64,000 nt of DNA from Macrothele yani (lineage: Eukaryota; Arthropoda; Arachnida; Araneae; Macrothelidae): NCBI GenBank assembly GCA_039090855.1, contig CM076995.1:117924770-117988769 (forward strand), written 5' to 3'. Position numbers and translations under genes: made by a program. Shown one piece after another: positions 1-10,403 of the stretch (position 1 is its first letter; the number at the start of each line of letters is the position of its first letter). The notes below the pieces were generated by a model. The model did no database searches. It was not told where the DNA came from and saw nothing but the letters and a program-made list of their open reading frames with translations.

Positions 1-790
1 GTCATCAACTGCACGTTGAACCTCATTGCCTGTCGTGAACTGTTTCCCGGAGAGGAAGTGATCCAGGCGCCGAAACAGATGATAGTCTATCGGAGACAAG
101 TCCGGAGAGTAGGCAGGATGAGGTAGTGCTTCATAGCCCAAGGCACTTAATGTCAGCATCGTTCGTTGTGCAATATGAGAGCGAGCGTTGTCCTGGAGCA
201 GAAGAACACCATGTCTGTTGACCAAAGCCGGTTGTTTTTGCAGCAATTTCCCGGTGCATCTGGTGTAATTCAGCACAATAACGTTCTGCAGTGATGGTTT
301 GGCCTCTTGCCAAGAAACTCCGATGAATTATCCTGGCTGTTGACCACCAGACAAGGAGCATCATTTTCTTGGAGGGCAGGGGTGGCCTAGGATGCCGTCC
401 AGCAGGCTTGCTTAACCATTGTGCAGTGGGTTGTTTTTTTTTTCCTGGCAAGCAGCGACGTGTAGACTTCCAAACGCCTAGTCTTGTTGGCAGTTGTCAA
501 CTCATGTGGCAGCCACATGTCCAGCTTTTTGACCTTACCCAGCGCAGCTAGAAGCCGAACAACTGTTGTGGGATAGACACCTGCCTCTGCCGCTATCTCA
601 CGACACGTTTTTCGGGGTCCACTTCAACCACACGTAGCAGAACATCGTCAGAAACAGCAAGAAGTCGGTGGCCACGTGGTTGGTTTTGCAGGTCCGTATC
701 TCCGCTTCGAAACTTCACAAACCATCGCCAAATGGTTCTTTCGTTCGTTGTATTCTCCCCAAACGCTTATAACGAAGTAAATTTCTCCGT
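1..790 (-). pseudogene. Degraded mariner-family transposase (3' end runs off the window)
   Basis: On the minus strand, pieces in several frames match a mariner transposase. They include a helix-turn-helix stretch near 640-770 (FGENTTNERTIWRWF, then KFRSGD) and, near 60-200, the second catalytic block (QDNARSH) and the third (HPAYSPDLSPIDYHLF). The last two D-box aspartates are in the order of the mariner DD34D catalytic triad. The frame is broken several times, with stops and an A-run near 430-440, so no functional protein is made. The first catalytic block is not recognisable. The element continues beyond base 1, so only its 5' side lies here, and I could not place a terminal repeat. Family assignment is firm; the subfamily is not. 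Confidence 0.8.
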
Positions 791-798
791 CATTTTCG

Positions 799-870
799 GT
801 CTACGCCGGGATTTGAACCCGGGTCCACTCATTCCGGAACAAGTCGCTCTACCAACTGAGCTACGCAGAC
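799..870 (-). tRNA. tRNA-like sequence, probably a pseudogene or SINE head
   Basis: The minus strand folds as a 72-nt cloverleaf. The 7-bp acceptor stem is GTCTGCG with CGTAGAC (one G-U pair), the D arm is GCTC/GAGC, and the T arm is CCGGG-TTCAAAT-CCCGG. Box A (TAGCTCAGTTGG) and box B (GGTTCAAATCC) are both intact. The anticodon stem ACTTG/TGAGT closes an 8-nt loop, TTCCGGAA, instead of 7, so the anticodon is ambiguous (CCG if the first reading is taken, Arg). The odd loop and the position directly beside a dead mariner argue for a pseudogene or the head of a SINE rather than a working tRNA gene, but the stems are unusually well kept. Confidence 0.55.
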
Positions 871-3309
871 ATGTATTCTGATTCCTATCTGCCTTTATGT
901 CATGTGCGTCCTGCTGGCAGGTACGTCACACGCTTTGTTAACGTTTCGAGCAGCAATGCGGAATGTCCCAGTTTAAATTCATACAGGAAGATGACTCTCA
1001 AATTCGGCATCTGCAAAAATTAAGAACTATGCGTGAAAATTAAGAACTAAGGATGCAGGTTCAAAGGGTTCCAGATTGTAATTTCGTGCTTACGGAGTAA
1101 GTAAATCTAAGTCTTTCCCCAAAAACATGCACAGTAAGAGAAAGAGAAAGAGAGAGAGAAACGCGCCATCGATCAAAACACATCCCACGTCTCAGGAAAT
1201 AAAGAAGAATGGAGAAAGGTGGCGTTTTTTTCGCATACCTCTCTGCAGGGAAATGTGGAAAGAGAAAGTTGAGGCAAGCAGTATTTTTTCAGAAATGGCG
1301 CTGAGCTTCGTCATTTTAGTCCATGGAAATTTAATGCATTTTAAAGACAAAAACAGGCCAAAAATAGGTCAGGAAACTTTCGTTTTATTCGGTGGGGAGG
1401 AAAAAAGAAAAAGAAAAAGAAAGAAAATCTTGTTTACTAGCCCACTTTTCTGGTTTCGATAGAAAGGTAAAGGTTACAGGAACAGATGGTGGGAGATAGA
1501 AAGATAAGCAATGGGTTTATTTATGCACAATGAAGAAAAAATGATCTTTAAGCAACATTATGGCCATTATTTAAGGACGTAAGAATTCAAAGAAATGTGT
1601 CTATTATTCTGTATGTCCCTGTAGGGGTAGCCGCGAATTAAATAACTATTTAATTTATCTGTATGCTAAGATTTACATAAAGTGAATAATTAATGGACAT
1701 CAATGGATAGTTATTATGAACGTTTCATATTTGTGACATATATCTGATGGCCATTTCTGGTAAAAGTACGAAGGAAAATTCCGTCGCAAAGAATGAGAGG
1801 CATGAACCTCTAGGTTAATGCAGGCGTGTCTTCGGAAATCACCAGGTAAATTCTGCAAACGAACAACTGAGAGAAAACATCAACCGTGTTTTCCTTAGCA
1901 CCTAATGATTCTTGGCATTATGGAAGCCCCCGTTAAGTTGGCAAAAAGGCTGGCAGCAGGGCCAGGGAATCATCACTATACGAAAGTGCAACAGGAAATG
2001 TTTTAAGATTGTGCAAGTGATGCTGTATGGGATTACCATTTTGGCTTTTGGAAAAAATAAAACAAGATCTTTCGGTAAACCACATGGTATATACCAATTC
2101 GCGCATGCGTAGTTTTGCATCGCCTCAGGGCCAAAGCTAGAGGGTCATAGGCAGACACCAGGAAGCGGAGACAGACTTCTTGGGTGGTTGGCGCAGAATG
2201 CACTCTCGCGGTGACAGGGAGAGTGAGAGAGAGAGAGAGAGAGAGGGTGGGCAAGCTCTGAACCAGATCGGTACCGAGCTAAGCCAGAGAGTGGCCGAAG
2301 CAAATAGGTACGACAAAAGGCAGTATTTGTGGTATCATGTTTTCCCCGACTCTCGAGACAGCTAGCCGAGAAATAGTTTAGTTGGATAATAAAATTCCTG
2401 TTATATTTTAGAAACGTCATATTAAATCATTTGTGTCTGTTTGATCAAAAAATAAAAAGCCTTTCAGCCGCCTTGGTAATCAGATTCCATAGCAAAGATG
2501 AGATGCCAGCTTGCCTGTTGCAGGTAAATATAATTCATTTTAAAATTATAAAATCAGCAATCAGACATCCCTGAATTGGGTGATTTAATAATTCTGACAA
2601 ACTTCCACGTATTAAGAGAAGAACAGTTCTTCCACAGAATTTATATAATTCATTTTAAGTTGTGTAAGATACGTTGAACAAGTATTGTGGGAACTACTGT
2701 AAGCTTCCGACAGGAAAGACAGAGATAACGTGGCCGGCCTTACAATCCCTTTAACAAAGGACAGTTATACTCGTCTGTAACGATATTCTAAATAAAGTAC
2801 TTTAAGTACCGAATGTTTTGCGACTTATCATGTGAGTTGTTGGTAAAGTAATTAAAATCCGAGTCAAATATAAGACACCACAAGGCATAGGCGCCGACTT
2901 GAAAATTTCGAGGGGCGCTGAAATTCAAAAGGCAGGTACCGTTTCCAGAGTTTAAATTTTAGATGTTTAAATGGACCTTGTCTTCAGTGTAAATGCAAAC
3001 AAACTGATACATGATTGCATGATAAAGATATTACATTTTTTATAGCAACCAAATTCTTGAACCCCGTTTTAATTCTTCCGATTTAATTTTCTGTAATGTG
3101 CGCGCAAGAGCTCCTATATATTTTTTTCTTTTGGACAAAATTTGAGCATTTTGTTGGGGACTACTACCAGAAAACCAAACCTGTTGAAAAAGGCTGAGAT
3201 TGGCAGTACATATCATTAGTCAAAAGAGACGGTATGCTAATAGCGATACCTTTGAGGAGCTCGCTCTAGCAGTAGCAAACAAACTGACGTGTTCAGTGTT
3301 GGAATGGAA
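871..3309. other. Unrecognised AT-rich stretch with simple repeats
   Basis: No protein, RNA or mobile element is recognised here. It holds AG-rich low-complexity sequence near 1127-1160 and 1400-1425, and a (GA)n tract near 2219-2246. A short motif, ataggcgccgacttgaaaa, near 2886 recurs near 53780 and, diverged, near 12527. Open frames are short and compositionally biased. Confidence 0.5.
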
Positions 3310-3322
3310 CGCGCTTCATAAT

Positions 3323-3541
3323 TATTTTTTTTTTATTGGGGGTTTAACGACCACCGTGAGCAACTCAATGGGCTATAAGCAGTCGCCCGTCCCTAATTTA
3401 GGGCCACCTGGTTCCAGGGAAGGGAGAGAGCCAGTGCCGTAAGACAAACACAACATCCATGCCCCACGGGATTCGAACCCGGTCCCCTTTCGGACGAATG
3501 ATCATTGGCCAGCGCTTAGACCACTGCACCACCGGGGCGGC
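3323..3541 (-). mobile_element. tRNA-derived SINE, copy 1, with target duplication
   Basis: This is a full copy of the SINE family repeated throughout the window. Read on the minus strand, the head begins GCCGCCCCGG and carries box A-like (TGGTGCAGTGGTCTAAGCG) and box B-like (GTTCGAATCC) pol III promoters. An unrelated body follows (with GGAACCAGGTGGCCCTAAAT), ending in CACGGTGGTCGTTAAAC and an A-rich tail, seen here as a T-run at 3325-3334. The 12-bp direct repeat gcgcttcataat at 3311-3322 and 3542-3553 is the target-site duplication, showing LINE-type retrotransposition. Confidence 0.9.
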
Positions 3542-3601
3542 GCGCTTCATAATCATTGCACTGTATTATTTTTCTTACTTATTATTGTTAACATTTAGCG
3601 T

Positions 3602-5634
3602 ATCATCATCATCATCATTCTCAATCATTATCAATCCACTGCTGGACGGTCTCCCCAAGTTTCCTCCACAACGGTCTGTGTTGTGCAAGTCTCCTCCATG
3701 TCACTCCTGCATACTTTCGAATTTCATCCAGCCATCTCCCATGTGGTCTTCTTCTGGGTCTTTTCCTGTCCCTTGGAATCCAATCTAAAATTTCAGCTGT
3801 CCATCGATGGTCTGTCCTTCTAGCAGTATGTCCAGCCCATTGCCATTTCAGGGATTTAACTCTGATCATGATGTCTTCCACTCTCGTCATTTTTCGGATC
3901 CACGAGTTCCTCTTCTTATTTCTCCTGGTTATACCAAGCATGCACCTCTCCATGCTCTTTGAGTTGTCTGCAGCCTTTGTATGTCTCTTTTAGTTAAGGT
4001 CCACGTCTCTGCACCATACGTAAGCACTGGAAGGATGCATTGATCAAACGCTTTTCTTTTAAGACATAATGGCATATTGCTCTTGAAAATTATGCTGTTT
4101 CTTCCAAAAGCTCTCCAGTCAAGTTTTGTACGCCGATTAATTTCTTCATCAATGTGACCCTCACTTGATATCTGCTGTCCAAGATAAACGTACGTGTCTG
4201 TTATCTCCAGCTTTTCTCCATCAATCGATGAATCTTCATTTCTTGAAAAAGCATTGAACAACACTTTTGTCTTCTGAAAGTTCATTTTTAATCCCACTTC
4301 TTTACTCTTGTCAGCAAGTTCCTGGATCATACTCTGCAGCACTGATGGAGTAGTTGCAAAAATGACTATGTCATCAGCAAAACGAAGGTGGGTTAGATAA
4401 TCTCCATTAATCTTTATCCCTTTGTTTTCCCAGTTCAGTGATTGAAAGACATTTTCCAATGTGGCATTAAAGAGCTTCGGAGATATGGTGTCACCTTGTC
4501 TCACTCCCTTTCCTACTTTTATGTGTGCTGTATTCTCAAACAGCCGAATCTTTGCACTTGCATTTTCATAGATTTTATTAATAATATTAATGTATGCTTG
4601 CATTTTCAATACCGCAGGATTTCAGAGCCATTGTAACTGCTGGTGGTTTCATCGAATCAAAGGCTTTTTCATAATCGATAAAAGCCACGCACAATGGAAG
4701 TTCATATTCCCTCGCTCTTTCAATTAGTTCTCTTAGTACACGGATATGATCTATTGTGCTGTAGCCACTCCTGAATCCAGCTTGTTCTCTCGGTTGAGCC
4801 ATGTCCAGTGTTACCTTCAAACGGTGTGAAAGAACTTTAGTGAAGATTTTATAAACCACTGATAGGAGGCTGATAGGTCTGTAGTTCCTGAGATCCTCAA
4901 TGTCACCATTTTTATGTAGCAGGATCATTGTAGCGTTGTTCCAATCCTCAAGAATTTTCCCTTCATTAAGGCATCGAGTGAAAATTTGGGCGAGAACTGT
5001 TTCGATTTCTCCACTTGCTTCTTGTATGATGTCTACAGTAATTCCATCTTCTCCTGGAGCTTTTCTCTGCTTCATGTTCTTGATTGCATGTGCAACTTCT
5101 GCTGGGAGGACTATAAGAACTCTGGTACCTTTCATGATGTCTGGAGTACATGTATCACCCCTTTCATATAATTTGGAGTAGAAATCTTTCACTCTTGTCA
5201 AAATTTCACCTCTATTTCTTGTTACAGAACCATCTTCTTTTGTCAGTGCCATAATCTGTTTTCTTCCCTTACTGAGATGTCCCTTTGCTATCTTTAGGCT
5301 TCGGTTGTTTTCAATTGCTTTCCTCACTAGTTCACAGTTGAATTTCCTTACGTCTTCAGTGATACTTTTTCGTACTGTCTCGCATATTTCTATATATTCT
5401 ATTTTGGAAGTCACATCTTCTTTAGTTGTCCTCATCTCTCTTCTTTTTTGCATCAACATTTTGGTTTTTCCTGATAATTTGTTCACATGCAACTTGTTCT
5501 TAGACCCAGCTAATTTTGTTGCTGTTTCCATAAGAGCTTTGGTTATTTTTCTGTTAACTTCAGAAATATCCACTTCTTCCTATATGTTAGGCCTTCTAAA
5601 GCGGAGAATCTGTTCTTCAGTTCCAACTTGAAGG
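3602..5634 (-). mobile_element. RTE-clade LINE, copy L1: 3' segment (reverse transcriptase and 3' end)
   Basis: This minus-strand segment encodes the linker, reverse transcriptase and C-terminus of an endonuclease-reverse transcriptase, in pieces broken by frameshifts (main pieces 4587-5573, 3929-4609 and 3621-3953). The RT motifs are visible: FIDYEKAFDS (motif A), VRQGDTISP (motif B) and RFADDIVIFA (motif C, FADD). The C-terminus has the arginine- and tryptophan-rich block (WAGHTARR, then WLDEIRKYAGVTWRRLA) typical of RTE/BovB-like elements. The 3' end is an (ATG)n-like tail, seen as tatcatcatcatcatcat at 3602-3619. The upstream part of the same element follows at 5634-6470 in the opposite orientation. 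Confidence 0.88.
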
Positions 5635-6470
5635 AATCCCCGGAGGACCGGACTAAGCTGCCATCTGATGCTAACCTTAGCTACGTATAATGGGCGCTCC
5701 CTATCTTCTGATTCAAGGCTTCTTGAATTGGAAGAGGAACTACAAAGGATCAAGTGGGACATCATCGGGCTAAGTGAGGTAAGCAGAAAAGGAGAAGATC
5801 TCATTGAACTGAAAAGTGGACATCTCTTCTACTATCGTGGGACAGATACTGGCAGAACTAGTGGAGTTGGATTAATAATAAACAAAAACTGAAGGATAAA
5901 GTTGTAGAAGTTGAAAGTTCCTCTGACAGAGTTGCACGACTCGTTATCCAACTCTCGAGAAGATACCAGGCTCAGATAATTCAAACTTATGCACCCACCA
6001 CAAGTCATCCTGAAGAAGAAATTGAAGAATTTTATGAGGAAATTCGTCATCTAAATAATAAAGGTAAGCAGCATTTGAAGATACAGTAATTATGGGAGAT
6101 TTCAATGCAAAAATAGGGCAACGGCAACAGAATGAAACTTCAGTAGGCAAATTTGGTCACGGCAACAGAAACCAGCGTGGAAATACTCTCGTTGAGTTTG
6201 CAGAGGCAGAAGGGTTTTTCATCTTGAACTCCTTTTTCAAGAAAAAGCCACACAGGAAATGGACATGGAGACATCCAAATGGAACGACAAGTGAAATTGA
6301 TTTTATTATGTGTAACAAAAAATTCGTTATAGAAGACTGTAGTGTGCTAAACAAGTTCAACACAGGTAGTGACCATAGATTGGTGAGATGTAAGATGCAT
6401 CTCAACACGAAACTTGAACGTGGCACGCTCATAAGACAAACAAAATGCATTGACATAACCAACCTTAAAA
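5634..6470 (+). mobile_element. RTE-clade LINE, copy L1: inverted 5' segment (AP endonuclease)
   Basis: This plus-strand segment encodes the N-terminal apurinic endonuclease domain of the same LINE family, in two frames. The N-terminus is at 5668-5892 (YNGRSLSSDSRLLELEEEL, GLSEV) and the catalytic half at 6092-6480 (MGDFNAKIG, EIDFIMCNKKF, TGSDHRLVR). It stops at the codons for ITNLK, a few codons before the point where the minus-strand segment begins (KLELKNRF), so the two segments together rebuild nearly the whole element with the 5' part flipped. About 15 bp are lost at the join. This is the arrangement expected from twin priming. Confidence 0.85.
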
Positions 6471-6489
6471 CAAAACCCTTTTGCGTATA

Positions 6490-7490
6490 ACGCGTCATAT
6501 ATCACAGTGGAATTTTTGCTTTGATCAACAAGTGTAACTTGGAAATCTCCACCCCCACCCCGCTATCATTCATTTTGCAGTCAATGTGAACAGGTTGTTA
6601 TCAATTTGGTATATTACCCCTGTGTGGATTGATTGGTGTTTCTATTGGTGACTGTTTATATGTTTTATAAAGCTAGGGAGAAAAAAATCCTCAACAGAAT
6701 TATGTCAAACAAACAATAACTGCAACAACAACAGCAAAAAAAAAAATGAAACCTTCAAAATTATCCTTTGAGCGAGAAAAGATCATTCGGAATCTTGCTG
6801 TGTGTCTTCTGCTCTCGGACGGTCATTCATTACTTCCGCTCTGACATTTATGGCTTTATGACCCTACCGAAGCTCACTGCATGCATGGTGAGCTGCTGAC
6901 AACTTACTGATGAGCAAGGAACGTGATTGCGAAAAAAAAAAATCGGTAGCTTTAAACAATTAGGAAGGTAGGGTACAAACCACATCCCACACCTCCGATT
7001 TCTCGCTTGCTTGGCTGTCTTATTTTTTAAGTGTTTATTCGGTATCGGTTGTTAAAACGCGATTATTTGAAGATATTGATTTTTTGTATAGAAACCAAAT
7101 ATTTGCCCTATATTCCGATTATCTTATTTAATTTTATGTAAAGTGGAACTAAATATTTAATTATGAATCCAGTACATATAACAAAAATTCGAAGGGTGCT
7201 CAAGCCCTTGAGCACCCACGTAGTTGGCGCCAGTGCCACAAGGAATTCGGTACGTCTCTCAACAAGGCATTGAGAAAGAGTTAGACAGCACATTGGTTAC
7301 ATCAGACTCATTTAGTATCACAGAACGCTATTCTATTCTACCTTTAATAGACCTGACCCAAAGTTGAAGTCAAAGTGTAGTTACGAAAGATATTAACTTA
7401 GTGCTTTGTGATATTATTATGAGAGGTAGAAAAATCTAAACTAAAGACCAGCTGAGCTGGACGGAATTCGTTTAGTACAGCTACTTATCA
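6490..7490. other. Unrecognised non-coding stretch
   Basis: AT-rich sequence without a convincing gene. It includes an A-rich run near 6735 and a short palindrome near 7196-7220 (gtgctcaagcccttgagcac), beside a ggcgcc motif that resembles the dispersed motif at 2886. Confidence 0.45.
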
Positions 7491-7699
7491 AATTAATAAT
7501 GAGGAATAGTACCCTAATTATGAAGAAAATAGTAAAACTACAAAACTACACTAGTGATCCGATTTATTGGCGTAGGAATATAGTTTTTGTCTAACTTCCT
7601 TGAAAAAACCACCCGATTGATGTGCGAAAGCTTGGAAACGCTTATTTATATATTCCTACGCCAATAAATCGGATCACTAGAATAGTTTTACTATTTTCT
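7491..7699 (+). mobile_element. Short Penelope-like terminal insertion with inverted arms
   Basis: A 209-bp insertion flanked by the 12-bp direct repeat agctacttatca (7479-7490 and 7700-7711). Inside, 7551-7582 and 7649-7680 are perfect 32-bp inverted arms, and imperfect similarity continues outward (gaaaatagtaaaacta on the left, tagttttactattttc on the right). The right half (about 7590-7699) matches the 3' end of the Penelope-like insertion at 25050-25888, sharing ttgatgtgcgaaagcttgg, acgccaataaat and tactatttt. I read it as a very short 5'-truncated Penelope-like copy whose left part is an inverted duplicate of its own end, a known habit of these elements. Confidence 0.7.
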
Positions 7700-8096
7700 A
7701 GCTACTTATCAGTTCACTGTATATTGGAGCTCTAGCGTGTAAGATAAGCTTCCGCAGTTGAAGGAGTTTGCCATTGAAGGTGCTGATTTTGAGAAAAAAA
7801 TAAGCAAATAAATAAAATGAAATAATGTGTAATGCAAACAGGCTTGAATATATGAATATAGTAAATTATTGGAAAGGCCGTTACTTTCCATATTTAATTA
7901 TATTTGGGGGCGACACGTAACCGCTGATACGGCAAACAAATTTCTCACTTTAAGCACACATGCTTGAAACTCAACGTGCTACAGTGATCTGTTTGAAAAA
8001 TGGTTGTTGAAATCAAATCTGAATGATTTCCCGGATTTCCACATGGTAGCTTTTACATGAAAATGCTGCTTCCAAAAACCGTGCCCTCCGAATGTT

Positions 8097-8134
8097 TTTT
8101 TCCAAATGTACAGTTTTGTGTACATTTGGAAAAA
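8097..8134. repeat. Perfect 15-bp hairpin at a repeat border
   Basis: Arms 8097-8111 and 8120-8134 (tttttccaaatgtac and its exact complement) enclose an 8-nt loop. The hairpin sits at the left border of the partial satellite copy that starts with atgcagatgat. Confidence 0.7.
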
Positions 8135-8465
8135 TGCAGATGATATCGAATTCAAAAATACGTTTTATTCCCCATATTTGCTTCTAAACATCCGATTGAA
8201 AAAAATCTTTTATATTTCGATTCCATTTATGTCGAACAGTATTTTAGATACAGTTACTTTTTCAGATTACGCATAGATTTTCCGCTAGGGGGCATAGAAG
8301 TAAACTGCGTTTCCCCCTATATCTCTGCTTCTAAATCTCCGATTCGAAAAAATCTTTCTGCAACGGATACAGCTCCTGATGGGAAATCGTTTGCACATGA
8401 TTTCTAATTGTTGTAAAAAATGGTTTGGCCACCAAGGGGCGTAAAACTTAATAAAGGGCGTTTTT
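8135..8465. repeat. Partial copy of the CTCF-box satellite
   Basis: This stretch is closely similar to 58110-58440, beginning atgcagatga-t-tcgaattc, and includes two of the recurring boxes: ccgctagggggc near 8281 and ggccaccaaggggcgtaa near 8428. It covers about two subunits of the array described at 58093-60100 and lies 50 kb away from it. Confidence 0.75.
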
Positions 8466-8627
8466 TCGGTACGCCACTGACTCTACCACCATTTACCATC
8501 AACGATAAAGTAAAGCTGTGTTAAAACATTTCAGCTTATGAAAGGTGATGTATTTAAAAAATGAATAATGTGCATGTTCTAAACAGCGGAAACTTTTTTT
8601 CATCATTCAAAGATAAAAAAAAAAAAA

Positions 8628-9000
8628 GCGTTAAAGTCCCCTGTAGTCTCTTTTGTATAGGAAAACACATTGCCTGATGGTCCAAAACTTCAAACTGTCA
8701 CAAAGATTACATGCAATTTATGAAGTATTATTCTAATTTAACTTTCAGTTTTAGTTTGTTTGTTATTTTCTCTATGTAAATTTTGAGTCTATTCTTTAAA
8801 GTCCTCTGTAAATTTTGAGTCAAGCGTTAAAGTGCACTGTAGTCTCTTTTGTACAGGAAAACACATTGCCTGATGGTCCAAAACTTCAAACTCTTACAAA
8901 GATTACATGCAATTTATGAAGTATTATTTCAACTTAACTTTCAGTTTTAATTTGTTTGTTATTTTCCCTATGTAAATTTTCAGTCTATTCTCCTTAAGCG
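8628..9000. repeat. 196-bp imperfect tandem duplication
   Basis: The block starting gcgttaaagt at 8628 is repeated from 8824 with few changes. Shared landmarks are aaaacacattgcctgatgg, aagattacatgcaatttatg and tatgtaaattttgagtctat. No coding potential is seen. Confidence 0.85.
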
Positions 9001-9098
9001 TTTCGGCCTTAACGTTATATTTTTCTCACCCACTGAATGTTATGTGGCAGCAGTCTTGAGGTCAGGTTGAATGACGCGTGTATGTTTTGACAAGATAA

Positions 9099-9312
9099 TT
9101 TTTTTTTTTTTTGAATGGAGGTTTAACGACCACCGTAAGCAACTCAATGGGCTATAAGCAGTTGCCCGTCCTTAATTTAGGATCACTGGTTCCAGGGAAG
9201 GGAGAGAGCCATTGCCGTAAGACAAACACAACACCCATGCCTCAACCGGGATTCGAACCAGGACACCTTTTGGACGAATGATCAGAGGCCATCACTTAGA
9301 TAACGGCGCCAC
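9099..9312 (-). mobile_element. tRNA-derived SINE, copy 2, with target duplication
   Basis: Same SINE family as copy 1, in minus orientation with its T-run on the left. The 13-bp target duplication tttgacaagataa is at 9086-9098 and 9313-9325. The box A region has drifted (gataacggcgcca). Confidence 0.9.
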
Positions 9313-9366
9313 TTTGACAAGATAAGAACGATGCATATAATGTGTACAGCTAGCAGACTTAAGTGT

Positions 9367-9802
9367 TTTTTTGTTTTGATTGGAGGTTTAACGACCACCG
9401 TGAGCAACTCAATGGGCTATAAGCAGTCGCCCGTCCCTAATTTAGGGTCACTGGTTCCAGGGAAGGGAGAGAGCTATTGCCGTAAGACAAACGCAACACC
9501 CATGCCTCAACCGGGATTCGAACCAGGACACCTTTTTTTTTTTTTTTTGATTGGAGCTTTAACGACCACCGTGAGCAACTCAGTGGTCTATAAGCAGTCG
9601 CCCGTCCCTAATTTAGGGTCACTGGTTCCAGGGAGGAGAGATGGCAAGTGCCGTAAGACAAACACAACATCCATGCCTCACCGGGATTCGAACCCGGGCC
9701 CCTTACGGACGAATGATCAGAGGCCATCGCTTAGACCACTGCGCCACCGGGGCGGCGACACCTTTTGGACGAATGCCATCGCTTAGACCACTGCGCCACT
9801 TT
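9367..9802 (-). mobile_element. SINE copy 3, split by SINE copy 4
   Basis: The outer SINE starts at a T-rich run near 9367 and reads through to ggacacctttt at about 9541. It resumes at gacaccttttggacgaatg near 9756 and ends near 9802 (ccactgcgccac). The interval holds another complete SINE (copy 4, about 9532-9755) whose insertion duplicated gacacctttt. It also shares flanks with copy 2: gataagaacgatgcatataa follows both, so this block probably arose by local duplication. Confidence 0.82.
9532..9755 (-). mobile_element. SINE copy 4, nested in copy 3
   Basis: A full-length family member with a T-run at its left end, the body (cactggttccagggagg) and the head ending ccaccggggcggc. The host-copy bases gacacctttt occur on both sides as the target duplication. 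It is cleaner than its host copy, as expected for the younger insertion. Confidence 0.85.
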
Positions 9803-9852
9803 GACAAGATAAGAACGATGCATATAATGTGTACAGCGAGCAGCGTTAAGTG

Positions 9853-10317
9853 GTTTTTTTTTTTTTTTTTTTTTGATTGGAGGGTTTTTTTTTTTTTTTT
9901 TGAGATTTAACGACCACCGTGAGCAACTCAATGGGCTATAAGCAGTCGCCCGTCCCTAATTTAGAGTCACTGGTTCCAGGGAAGGGAGAGAGCCAGTGCC
10001 GTAAGACAAACACAACATCCATGCCTCACCGGGATTCGAACCCGGACCCCTTCCGACGAATGATCAGAGGCCAACGCCTTAGACCACTGCGCCACCGGGG
10101 GACGGCTTGATTGGAGGTTTAACGACCACCGTGAGCAACTCAATGGGCTATAAGCAGTCGCCCGTCCCTAATTTAGGGACACTGGTTCCAGGGAAGGGAG
10201 AGAGCCAGTGCCGTAAGACAAACCCAACATCCATGCCCCACCGGGATTCGAACCCGGACCCCGTTCGGACGAATGATCAGAGGCCAGCGCCTTAGACCAC
10301 TGTGCCACCGGGGCGGC
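9853..10317 (-). mobile_element. Dimeric SINE (copies 5 and 6) with one target duplication
   Basis: Two head-to-tail SINE units, about 9853-10106 and 10107-10317. Only the left unit has long T-runs. The right unit begins abruptly at ttgattggaggtttaacg directly after the head of the left unit. The 11-bp duplication agcgttaagtg flanks the pair as a whole (9842-9852 and 10318-10328), and no separate duplication lies between the units. Confidence 0.82.
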
Positions 10318-10366
10318 AGCGTTAAGTGTGAGTAGATTAGTGCAGCCTAGCGTGGCACTTGAAGAC

Positions 10367-10388
<22 letters not shown>
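10367..10388. repeat. (TA)n microsatellite
   Basis: About eleven TA dinucleotides directly beside the T-run of SINE copy 7. AT-rich runs like this are frequent landing sites for this type of insertion. Confidence 0.9.

Positions 10389-10403
<15 letters not shown>

Noticed and set aside
1127..1462. 111-codon lysine/arginine-rich frame
   Set aside because: Composition follows AG-rich simple sequence; no domain and no homologue recognised.
7595..7640. Full hammerhead ribozyme in the Penelope-like terminal block
   Set aside because: The essential CTGATGA is TTGATGT here and I could not build a stem III plus cleavage site, so it is kept only as a hypothesis.
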